The notes below the pieces were generated by a model that saw only the letters and a list, made by a program, of their open reading frames with translations, was not told the DNA's origin and did not search any database. Positions 23,105 to 30,637 of a DNA stretch of 39,412 nucleotides are shown here, in pieces. The translations under genes and the position numbers were made by a program. The DNA is from an uncultured Collinsella sp. (GTDB lineage: Bacteria; Actinomycetota; Coriobacteriia; Coriobacteriales; Coriobacteriaceae): contig CALJDJ010000106.1 in the NCBI GenBank assembly GCA_938023705.1, positions 1 through 39,412 on the forward strand, written 5' to 3'. How positions within the stretch are numbered: position 1 is the first letter of the stretch; each line of letters begins with the position of its first letter.

Positions 23105-24013
23105 ATGATCAAACTTGTGCTGACCGATATGGACGATACACTGATTCCAGCCGGGCATGACGGCGCCAGCGACTACGCCATCGAGGGCATTCATGCCATG
23201 CAGGCGGCGGGTCTGCACTTTGGCCCGGTTTCGGGTCGCCAGCCGTCCGCGATGGGCTGGATGTTCAAAAATCGTTCCGAGTGCTTTTCGACCGGTGCGT
23301 TCTGCAACGGCCAGGTCATGTTTGTCGACGGTCAGGCGGTCGCTTCGCGCGCGACCGACAACGATGCCCTGATGCGTCTGGCCGATTACCTCGAGCAAGA
23401 GACCGACGATACCTATCTAAAGGTCTACAGCCTGGGTGACGACTTTTGGGATAACGATGCCTATTGCGTGACGAGCGACCCCGAGCGCGTGCGTCGCGCC
23501 ATGGAGTCGGGCGGCAACGCATGGCTCAAGGGCGAAGAGGCTCCGTGCCGTCCCGTTGTCGATGATGCCCCGGTATACAAGGCGAATATCTGGAGCGCCC
23601 GTTCGCGTGAGGAGCTCGCGGAGCTACGTGAGCGCGTTGCCGCTGAGGTACCGGAGCTCTCACTCGTGTTTCCCAACAATCGTGTGCGCCTGTTCGATAT
23701 CCTTCCAGCAGGTTGGGACAAGGGTTGCGCCGCGCTGGAGCTGGCGCGCGCTTTGGACCTGACGCTCGACGAGGTGGCCGTATTCGGTGATTCCGATAAC
23801 GACCTGCCCATGATCGATGCCGTTCCCAACTCCGTTGCAGTCGCCAATGCCAACGAGGCTGTCACGGCTGCCGCGCGCTGGCATATCGGCGCTGCGGTAG
23901 ACGATGCGGTTGCCGAGGCTCTGCATCAGATTGCCGCCTGCGCCGCGACGGGGGAGATGCCGCCGTTTATGCGTCAGATGGATGCGACGGGTTTCGACGT
24001 CACGAACGTCTAG
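23105..24013 (+). CDS. Cof-type HAD phosphatase
   Basis: A 302-residue HAD hydrolase of the Cof (IIB cap) class. Motif I is LVLTDMDDTLI with nucleophile Asp8 and acid Asp10. Motif II is the GPVSGRQ threonine/serine position, the motif III lysine is in GWDKGCA, and motif IV is VFGDSDNDLPMI. Members dephosphorylate sugar phosphates, flavin mononucleotide, or pyridoxal phosphate; the substrate here is unknown. The insertion with DDFWDNDAYCVTSD is the cap region. The gene ends 10 bases before the LysR start and is probably cotranscribed with it. Confidence 0.85.
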   Translation: MIKLVLTDMDDTLIPAGHDGASDYAIEGIHAMQAAGLHFGPVSGRQPSAMGWMFKNRSECFSTGAFCNGQVMFVDGQAVASRATDNDALMRLADYLEQETDDTYLKVYSLGDDFWDNDAYCVTSDPERVRRAMESGGNAWLKGEEAPCRPVVDDAPVYKANIWSARSREELAELRERVAAEVPELSLVFPNNRVRLFDILPAGWDKGCAALELARALDLTLDEVAVFGDSDNDLPMIDAVPNSVAVANANEAVTAAARWHIGAAVDDAVAEALHQIAACAATGEMPPFMRQMDATGFDVTNV

Positions 24014-24023
24014 GGAGGGCGCT

Positions 24024-24920
24024 ATGAAGCTTCAGCAGCTCAGATATGTTGTAAAGGTTGCCGAATGCGGCAGCATCACCGAGGCCTCGCGCCGACTCTT
24101 TGTGTCGCAGCCTTCGATTACCGCATCGATCCGCGATCTCGAAAACGAGATGGGTGTGCACATCTTTGAGCGCACCAACAAGGGCGTCATTGTGTCCGAG
24201 GAAGGCGAGACCTTCTTGGGCTACGCGCGCCAGGTGCTCGACCAGGCCGACCTGCTCGAGGGCAAGTACAAGGGCGCGTCCGAGCAGGTGCCGCACTTTA
24301 GTGTGAGCTGCCAGCATTATTCCTTTGCCGTTAATGCGTTTGTCGACGTGATCCGTGAATTCGATGCCGCGCGCTATGACTTTACCCTGCGCGAGGAACA
24401 GACTCACGAGATTATCGAGGACGTCGCGCATATGAAAAGCGAACTGGGCATCCTGTATCTGTCGGAGCATAACCGCGAGGTTATCGAGCGCATGCTGGCG
24501 GCCAACGAGCTCGTGTTCGAAGGGCTCTTCTGCGCCACGCCGCACGTTTTTGTGTGTGCCGACCACCCGTTGGCTGACCGCTCCAGTGTGACGCTCGAAG
24601 ACCTCGAGGACTACCCATTCTTGTCCTATGAGCAGGGCAGCTATAACTCGTTTTACTATTCCGAGGAGCTGACCTCGACCTTTGAGCGCCGCAAGAATAT
24701 CCGCGTGCGCGACCGTGCGACGCTGTTCAACCTGGCCATGGGACTCAACGGCTACACGGTGTGTTCGGGCGTGATCAGCCACGAACTTAACGGTCCCGGC
24801 ATCATTTCGATTCCGCTCGATGTAGACGAGTACATGGAGATCGGCATCATCACGCGCAAAAATACGACGCTCACGCGCTACGGCCAAGCCTATATCGACG
24901 CGATCCGTCAGCATATCTAG
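24024..24920 (+). CDS. LysR-type transcriptional regulator, probable methionine-pathway regulator
   Basis: A 298-residue LTTR. The N-terminal winged HTH is MKLQQLRYVVKVAECGSITE through LFVSQPSITASIRDLENEMG, followed by the IFERTNKGVIVSEEGETFL wing and linker helix. The effector domain runs from about residue 90. The start at 24024 has a GGGAGGG site. It lies upstream of, and in line with, a MetE-like methyltransferase gene whose promoter contains an interrupted inverted repeat, so sulfur amino-acid control like that by MtaR or CmbR is plausible. That assignment is inference from position. Confidence 0.85.
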   Translation: MKLQQLRYVVKVAECGSITEASRRLFVSQPSITASIRDLENEMGVHIFERTNKGVIVSEEGETFLGYARQVLDQADLLEGKYKGASEQVPHFSVSCQHYSFAVNAFVDVIREFDAARYDFTLREEQTHEIIEDVAHMKSELGILYLSEHNREVIERMLAANELVFEGLFCATPHVFVCADHPLADRSSVTLEDLEDYPFLSYEQGSYNSFYYSEELTSTFERRKNIRVRDRATLFNLAMGLNGYTVCSGVISHELNGPGIISIPLDVDEYMEIGIITRKNTTLTRYGQAYIDAIRQHI

Positions 24921-24967
24921 GCTGCTGTGCTCCGCGCGGGTCAAATTTCTTTACGGCAGTCCAGACT

Positions 24968-24988
24968 GATATAGGAACTATCTATATC
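24968..24988 (+). promoter_or_regulatory. LysR-type operator candidate before the MetE-like gene
   Basis: GATATAG (24968-24974) and CTATATC (24982-24988) are a perfect inverted repeat. Inside it ATAG and CTAT are spaced three bases. The shape is that of an LTTR box. It lies 88 bases before the methyltransferase start, in the AT-rich promoter region. No S-box riboswitch is present. Confidence 0.5.
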
Positions 24989-25075
24989 AAACTGTTGTAA
25001 ACGTATATTTTACGATGGCCATATGAGCGCTCATACTCTGTCCCAGTAAAGCAACCAATGCAAAGGGAGATATCT

Positions 25076-26209
25076 ATGAGCACTTCAATTCAACCGAACG
25101 CGCCGTTTCGCGCTGATATCGTCGGCAGCTTTCTTCGTCCGCAGACCGTAAAGGATGCCCGCGCTGCCTATGCGGCAGGCACGCTTGATGCCGAGGAGCT
25201 TAAGGCCGTCGAGGACGATGCCATTCGCGATTTGGTGGCAAAGCAAAAGGCCGCCGGCCTGCAGGTCATCACCGATGGCGAGTTCCGCCGCAGCTACTGG
25301 CACCTCGATTTTATGTGGGGGCTGAACGGCGTCGAGCGTCGCACCTCGCGTACGGGCTATATGTTCCACGATGAGGAGACCACCGCCGATACCGCCGTGG
25401 TAACCGGTCCCATTTGCGGCGAGAATCATCCGTTTGTCGAGCACTTTAAGTTTGTCAAGGCACTTGAGGGCGAGGGCCACGTTGCACGCCAGACCATCCC
25501 GGCGCCGATTCAGACGTTCTCCGAAGTTACGCTCGACCGCTGCGATGGCCAGCAGGAGAGCCTGCGCGCTGTCTATAAGACCGACGAAGAGCTCGCCGAC
25601 GCTATCGCCGCGGCATACCGCACCGTGATTGCCGACCTGTATGCCGCAGGCTGCCGCAACATTCAATTTGATGACTGCACCTGGGGCATCTATTGCGATA
25701 CCGACTTTGTGGCAAAGACTGGTATGAGCCCGGTCGACCTGCAAAAGGTGTCCGAGCTGGGCGTGGCGCTCAACAATGCCGCCATCGCGGGCAAGCCCGA
25801 CGATTTGGTTATCAACACGCACGTATGCCGCGGCAATTACCACTCCACCTATGCCTTCGAGGGCGGCTATGACCCCATCGCGCCGTACCTGTTCGCACAC
25901 GAGAACGTCGATGCGTTCTACCTTGAGTTCGATACGCCGCGTGCCGGTGGCTTTGAGCCGCTCAAGTACGTTGCCCCCGGCAAGAAGGTCGTGTTGGGCC
26001 TGGTGACCACCAAGGCCGCTGAGCTTGAGGACGAGGATGCCATCGTCGAACGCATTCACGAGGCTGCAAAGTATGTTCCGCTCGAGAACCTGTATCTGTC
26101 GCCCCAGTGCGGCTTTGCCAGCTGCGAGATTGGCAACAAGCTGACCGAGGATGAGCAATGGGCAAAGATCGCGCTGGTCAAGCGCGTTGCCGAGCGCGTT
26201 TGGAAATAG
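25076..26209 (+). CDS. MetE C-terminal-like cobalamin-independent methyltransferase (YxjG/YxjH type)
   Basis: A 377-residue protein corresponding to the catalytic C-terminal barrel of methionine synthase MetE. It starts with FRADIVGSFLRPQTVKDA and has ITDGEFRRSYWHLDF. The zinc ligands are present: H249 and C251 (NTHVCRGN), a Glu in FYLEFD near 284 and C345 (SPQCGF). YxjG and YxjH proteins of this length make methionine from homocysteine or salvage methyl groups. The N-terminal MetE half is absent, as is normal for this group. The ATG at 25076 follows AAAGGGAGA. Confidence 0.85.
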   Translation: MSTSIQPNAPFRADIVGSFLRPQTVKDARAAYAAGTLDAEELKAVEDDAIRDLVAKQKAAGLQVITDGEFRRSYWHLDFMWGLNGVERRTSRTGYMFHDEETTADTAVVTGPICGENHPFVEHFKFVKALEGEGHVARQTIPAPIQTFSEVTLDRCDGQQESLRAVYKTDEELADAIAAAYRTVIADLYAAGCRNIQFDDCTWGIYCDTDFVAKTGMSPVDLQKVSELGVALNNAAIAGKPDDLVINTHVCRGNYHSTYAFEGGYDPIAPYLFAHENVDAFYLEFDTPRAGGFEPLKYVAPGKKVVLGLVTTKAAELEDEDAIVERIHEAAKYVPLENLYLSPQCGFASCEIGNKLTEDEQWAKIALVKRVAERVWK

Positions 26210-26331
26210 CGGTAACGTTTGCAGGTGACGGCGCGTGCGAGACATGGTGCATCGCGTACAATGGTTCGGATCGTATCGTTCGGGCAGGTTATCCGATATG
26301 CCCGATCGCCCTTCCATTCGAAAGGACATCC

Positions 26332-27666
26332 ATGTCCCAGTCTTCGACGCCCGCCGTCACCGATGCCATCTACGACGCATCGTCGCTCGGCCGCCCGCGC
26401 ATGTTTTTGCTCGGCCTACAGCACCTGTTTGCCATGTTTGGTGCCACGGTGCTGGTGCCCGTGCTCACCGGTCTCTCGGTTTCGGCAACGCTTTTGTTTG
26501 CCGGCTTGGGCACGCTGCTGTTCCACTTCCTGTCGCGCGGTAAGGTGCCGGCCTTCTTGGGCTCGTCGTTTGCCTTTATTGCCGGTTATGCCGCAATCGC
26601 GCCCAACGGCGAGGCCGAGCTTTTGCCCTACGCCTGCCTGGGTGTAGCCTGCGCCGGCCTGCTCTATCCGGTGCTGGCGGCCCTGTTCCGCGCGTTTGGC
26701 GCCAAGCGCGTCATGCGCTTCTTTCCGCCGGTGGTGACTGGTCCCATCGTCATTTCCATCGGCTTGATCCTGGCAAGTTCCGCTATTACTAACTGCCAGA
26801 CCAACTGGCTTGTGGCTGTCATTGCCGTTGCCGTTATCGTCATCTGCAACATCTGGGGCCGCGGCATGGTCAAGATCGTGCCGATTCTGCTGGGCGTTGT
26901 GGTGAGCTATGCCGTTGCGGCTGCGCTGGGCGAGGTCGACTTCTCTGGCGTCGCAGCCGCTCCCTGGGTTGGCTTGCCCATCGTGTGGGACAACACCGTG
27001 TTTGCGCTCTTTGGCCCGCAGTTCGATAGCGGCCTTGCCACGACGGCCATCATTACCATCATGCCGCTGGCCTTTGCGACCATGATCGAGCATATCGGTG
27101 ATATCTCGGCTATCGGCTCCACTTGCGAGCGTAACTACATCGCCGATCCCGGTCTGCATCGCACGCTGCTCGGCGACGGCCTTGCCACGATCCTGGCTTC
27201 GCTCTTTGGCGCTCCGGCCAACACCACCTATGGCGAGAACACCGGCGTGCTCGCCCTGACGCGCGTGTTCGACCCGCGCGTGATCCGCATTGCCGCGTGC
27301 TGCGCCATCGTGCTTTCGTTCTGCCCCAAGTTCGCCGCGGTCATCGCCGCCATGCCGGCATGCGTTATCGGCGGCGTGTCGCTCGTGCTCTACGGCATGA
27401 TCAGCGCTGTGGGCGTCCGCAACCTCATCGAAAACCAGGTCGATTTCCAGAACAACCGCAACGTGCTGGTGGCAGCTCTGGTGCTCGTGCTCTCGCTCGG
27501 CATTGCGTACAGCACCGCCGGTGCCATCGTGTTGGAGCTGGGCGGCGTGACGATTTCGCTTTCGGGTCTTGCCGTGGGTTCGCTGGTGGGCATTGTGCTC
27601 AATGCCATCCTACCGGGTAACGACTTTGAGTTTGATGTCTCCGAGCTTGAGGAGGCTGCTGAGTAA
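26332..27666 (+). CDS. uraA: Uracil permease (NCS2/UraA family)
   Basis: A 444-residue transporter with about 14 hydrophobic spans. LGLQHLFAMFGATVLVPVLTGL is the NCS2 signature of uracil carriers. The substrate-site acids are in FATMIEHIGDIS and in NTTYGENTGVLA. It imports uracil with protons across the cytoplasmic membrane. It starts at ATG 26332 with a GAAAGGAC site; a TACAAT box at 26257-26262 may be the -10. No PyrR-binding leader was recognised. It is followed by a strong bidirectional terminator. Confidence 0.88.
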   Translation: MSQSSTPAVTDAIYDASSLGRPRMFLLGLQHLFAMFGATVLVPVLTGLSVSATLLFAGLGTLLFHFLSRGKVPAFLGSSFAFIAGYAAIAPNGEAELLPYACLGVACAGLLYPVLAALFRAFGAKRVMRFFPPVVTGPIVISIGLILASSAITNCQTNWLVAVIAVAVIVICNIWGRGMVKIVPILLGVVVSYAVAAALGEVDFSGVAAAPWVGLPIVWDNTVFALFGPQFDSGLATTAIITIMPLAFATMIEHIGDISAIGSTCERNYIADPGLHRTLLGDGLATILASLFGAPANTTYGENTGVLALTRVFDPRVIRIAACCAIVLSFCPKFAAVIAAMPACVIGGVSLVLYGMISAVGVRNLIENQVDFQNNRNVLVAALVLVLSLGIAYSTAGAIVLELGGVTISLSGLAVGSLVGIVLNAILPGNDFEFDVSELEEAAE

Positions 27667-27689
27667 CAACTGCGTCCAGCTGAATCAAA

Positions 27690-27725
27690 AAATGGCGCCC
27701 ATGCGTACGCGCGGGCGTCATTTTT
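27690..27725. terminator. Bidirectional terminator between uraA and the esterase gene
   Basis: ATGGCGCCC (27692-27700) pairs with GGGCGTCAT (27713-27721, one G-T pair) and is followed by TTTT. On the other strand the stem is followed by TTTTTT, serving the converging esterase gene. Confidence 0.75.
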
Positions 27726-28389
27726 AATGCGTCAATATCCAGTGGATGCCACGTGCCATGCGCAGATCGGTTTGGGCAAAGTGATTGCCGGGGTTGAGCT
27801 CCAGCGTTGTTGGAATGCCGCGCGCGACGAGCAACGCTTCCATCGCGCGTGTGTCGTCGAGTACATGCCGCATCATGCGGTTGGGTGTCTTGGTCTCCTT
27901 TTTGCCGAGTGACAGATAGACGGCCTGCGGGTTGCCGGCAAAAGGGGCCGTGCTGGCGCGATCGACAAAGTCGGGAAACCACAACGACCCCGATGCGCTT
28001 GCGGCGCGGCTAAAGGCGTCGGTTTGCCAGAGGGACCAGAGCGCGAAGAGGCCCGCGAGCGAGTAGCCGGCAATGCCGCGCCAGGTGGGCGGCTGAGGAA
28101 GCGACGACTCGGCCTCTGGGATTATCCAGTTCAACAGCTCATCGAGAAATCCGGAAGCCTGACCGCCAAAGGGCTCGGCATCGCGCACGGTTCCGTCGCA
28201 TCCCCAGGGGCTCAGCTCGCGATTCCAGTTGAGGCTGCCAATGCCGACAAGCGTGAAGGGCGGGCAGTTGAGCTCTCGGCAGCGTTCATAAACCTCCGCG
28301 CCGTCGCCCATGACCACGGGAAGATAGATGACTGGTGCGCTTTCGGCATGCTGTGCATGAACGGTTATCTGCTTTTGATGCGCTTCCAT
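27724..28389 (-). CDS. Alpha/beta-hydrolase esterase of the siderophore-esterase-like type
   Basis: A 221-residue hydrolase. The nucleophile elbow is GYSLAGLFALW, the partner His lies in PGNHFAQTD near the C-terminus, and SGSLWFPDFVDR is typical of the IroE/Fes/esterase D-like superfamily. A GVAVR-like region LVGIGSLNWNRELSPW precedes it. No signal peptide is visible, so it probably acts in the cytosol. The substrate is not known; no siderophore genes lie nearby. ATG 28389 is preferred because conservation-like features begin there, but the ribosome binding site is weak. Confidence 0.7.
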   Translation of the reverse strand: MEAHQKQITVHAQHAESAPVIYLPVVMGDGAEVYERCRELNCPPFTLVGIGSLNWNRELSPWGCDGTVRDAEPFGGQASGFLDELLNWIIPEAESSLPQPPTWRGIAGYSLAGLFALWSLWQTDAFSRAASASGSLWFPDFVDRASTAPFAGNPQAVYLSLGKKETKTPNRMMRHVLDDTRAMEALLVARGIPTTLELNPGNHFAQTDLRMARGIHWILTH

Positions 28390-28503
28390 GACGGGCTTCT
28401 CTCGACGTTGTGATATCGACGGCCCCCATTGTCGCACGCCGGCTCATGCAGGTTGGGCTAGACAAAAGACAATCTCGTGCATACCCTGCGGACGCATATG
28501 GAA

Positions 28504-28539
28504 AACGCCACCGCCGGAGGGGAGCTCGGCGGTGGCGTT
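28504..28539 (-). terminator. Terminator after the second beta-helix protein gene
   Basis: On the minus strand AACGCCACCGCC and GGCGGTGGCGTT form a perfect 12-bp stem followed by TTTTCC, about 60 bases beyond the stop codon at 28597. Confidence 0.75.
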
Positions 28540-28596
28540 GTTAAACGGTGCTGGGACTCGGGGCCTTCGCGGGAGCTGCCATGTGCGCAGAGGCGT

Positions 28597-30366
28597 CTAC
28601 GAGCGTTTGCGGCTCGCCATGGTGCCTGCGGCGATAGCGGCTGTTCCCGCAAGGACGGTTGCCACGATGGCCGCACCCGAGGTGTCGCCGGTTGCCGCGA
28701 GCACGCCGGTGGCCTTGGCCTTCGTGGTTGCAACCGCAACGGTCTTGGTCGTCTTTGCGCCCTCGGGCTTGGGGTCCTGCTTGGACTCCGCGGGCTTGGT
28801 CTCGTCGGGCTTGGGGTCTTCCGGCTTGGCTACCTCGGGAGGTGCGATGACCATGCTCTTGGCGACTGCTTTGATATAGAGGGAGTCGACCGTGGCGTCG
28901 CCCGTGCCGATGGCTTGGCCTGCCTCGTAGATGTCGTCACGGAGCTTGCGATAGCCAATGACCTTGCCGCCTTCGGGCGTCTGGATGGCGGCGTTCTCAA
29001 TCTTGATGGTGCCGATTGTCTTGCCGTCAGCGCTCATGGCACGGGCAAAGATTGCCGCTGTATCTCCTTCGGCCGTTACCTTGCTGCGGATGATCGAGAT
29101 GACTGCGGGTGTGACGCCCTCGCTGGTCTGGGCGATGATGCCGATGTTCTCGCCTTGGGGCTCGGGGCTCGTCTCGCCATCTTGGTTTTCGCTGTAGGGG
29201 GTGGGGCCGTCGCCGTTCTCGACATAGCGGGCTATGGCCTTGACAACGGAGTCGCTGATGTAGATGTGGCCACCCTTCTCGTTGGGTCGATCGTTTCTGG
29301 TGGAGAATGCAGCCGAAACCTCACCTTCCGCAAACGCGTCCACGGTGGAGCCGTTCTTGACGACGATGTCGTCCTGGTAGGTGAAGAGGGCGATGGCGCC
29401 ACCGTATCTGCCTTTACCTGCACGGACCGTCACGTTTGCATGATCGAGGGTGATGCCCTTGTGGGCATAGACGCCATATTCAACACCGTTTACGTTGAGG
29501 GAGGCGTTTGTGGCTGCGAGGCTGCCCTTGGCCTCGACGGCAGCGTCTTTCTCGGAGCTTGCCTTGACCTGGCTGCCGTCCGAGATGTTGATATTGCCGC
29601 CGCTCCAAAGGGCCTCACCATCAGCTGAGCTTGCCTCGACCGTCCCGCCACCCTTGATGGTGAGGTTCTTGTCGGTTCCAATACCCTTGTCCTCGGTAGC
29701 CCTGGCGGTGACGGCTCCGCTGTCGTCAATCGTGATATTACCGTTTGCCCTGATGCCATCCGATGCACCCGTGGCGTTGACGTTGCCCGAACCTTTGATA
29801 GCGAGATCACCCCCGGCATTTATGGCGTCAAACCCAGTGCTCGTGGCGTTGACGGATCCGGCTCCGTCGATGTTGATATTACCCGTGGAGAGGATAGCGT
29901 CCTCAGTAGATGTCACGCTGAGCGTGCTGCCCGCGTCGCCTTGGATATTGAGCTCGGCATTCTCGTTAGTGCCATGAGAAGCCTTGATGCCTTCGATCCA
30001 GTCGGCAGTGACGATGTTGTTTCCCGAGTAATTCACGTTGAGCTTGCCTGCGGCCTGGATCTCGCCGCCGTTATAGTTGTTGAGCTTCAAGTCGTCGGCG
30101 CCGTCCCACGACCAGGTACCGGCCTCGTCGCTCGCCGCGGTGTTGTACTTGTTGCCGCCGACCTTGACCCATTCCGCTGCGAGCGAGACGCTCGGCATGA
30201 GCAGCGAGCTCACCGTGAGCGCGCACACGGCGCCCGCGACGATGCGGCGCGTCACGCGGCGCCAGCTGCCGTGTGCGAGTCCTATGCGACGGCGAACGTC
30301 GGGTTCGGCAACATGGGTTCCGGCGGTAGTGTCATTGCGTTTGGGGGTCGTGAACAAGGCTGCCAT
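28597..30366 (-). CDS. Cell-wall-anchored beta-helix surface protein, copy 2 (LAATG sorting signal)
   Basis: A 589-residue secreted protein. It has a 45-residue basic N-terminal extension, then a signal-peptide core (IVAGAVCALTVSSLLMPSVS, likely cleaved near LAAEW). Residues about 130-370 are repeats of roughly 23 residues (GSGNVNATGASDGIRANGNI-like) predicted to form a right-handed beta-helix, as in Cthe_2159-type carbohydrate-binding proteins. A Pro/Lys-rich wall-spanning segment follows. The end is LAATGDTSG, a hydrophobic span and RKRS. LAxTG is the signal of class E sortases in actinobacteria. It is a tandem duplicate of 30638-32425. Confidence 0.8.
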   Translation of the reverse strand: MAALFTTPKRNDTTAGTHVAEPDVRRRIGLAHGSWRRVTRRIVAGAVCALTVSSLLMPSVSLAAEWVKVGGNKYNTAASDEAGTWSWDGADDLKLNNYNGGEIQAAGKLNVNYSGNNIVTADWIEGIKASHGTNENAELNIQGDAGSTLSVTSTEDAILSTGNINIDGAGSVNATSTGFDAINAGGDLAIKGSGNVNATGASDGIRANGNITIDDSGAVTARATEDKGIGTDKNLTIKGGGTVEASSADGEALWSGGNINISDGSQVKASSEKDAAVEAKGSLAATNASLNVNGVEYGVYAHKGITLDHANVTVRAGKGRYGGAIALFTYQDDIVVKNGSTVDAFAEGEVSAAFSTRNDRPNEKGGHIYISDSVVKAIARYVENGDGPTPYSENQDGETSPEPQGENIGIIAQTSEGVTPAVISIIRSKVTAEGDTAAIFARAMSADGKTIGTIKIENAAIQTPEGGKVIGYRKLRDDIYEAGQAIGTGDATVDSLYIKAVAKSMVIAPPEVAKPEDPKPDETKPAESKQDPKPEGAKTTKTVAVATTKAKATGVLAATGDTSGAAIVATVLAGTAAIAAGTMASRKRS

Positions 30367-30506
30367 GGCTGCTCCCGTTCTCATAGGGCCTGTACGACTA
30401 GATTCAGCGTATCTGCTGGATGTTGCCGGCGGTAGTGCCGTTTGGAGGGCAAAATGGCCAAAATGGGGGAGAAATAGGCCGCACGCCGGCGCAGGGACCG
30501 GCGCTA

Positions 30507-30544
30507 AAAGAAAAGCGCGGGGCCGCATGGCGACTCCGCGCTTT
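30507..30544 (-). terminator. Terminator-like hairpin, duplicated copy of the permease terminator
   Basis: On the minus strand AAAGCGCGGAG pairs with CCCCGCGCTTT (one wobble) and is followed by TTTTCTTTT. It corresponds in position and sequence to 32571-32607 and lies between the duplicated permease fragment and the start of the second surface-protein gene. Confidence 0.7.
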
Positions 30545-30571
30545 ATTGTTCAGCTTTTGCAGCCTTGCCCT

Positions 30572-30616
30572 TACGCTACGAAGAAGTAGACGAGGAAGGC
30601 AAGGGCTGCGATCCAC
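30572..30616 (-). repeat. Duplicated 45-bp 3' end of the purine permease gene
   Basis: All 45 bases are identical to 32634-32678, which encode the last residues of the AzgA-like permease (up to LAFLVYFFVA). Here they lie in non-coding DNA 22 bases past the stop codon of the first surface protein. The fragment marks the edge of a tandem duplication unit of about 2.06 kb. Confidence 0.95.
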
Positions 30617-30637
30617 CCGTCCTGTGCGAAAAAGTGT

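Noticed and set aside
28477..29628. 383-codon plus-strand frame opposite the second beta-helix protein
   Set aside because: It is the antisense of a repeat-rich secreted protein with a clear signal peptide and sorting signal; no ribosome binding site.
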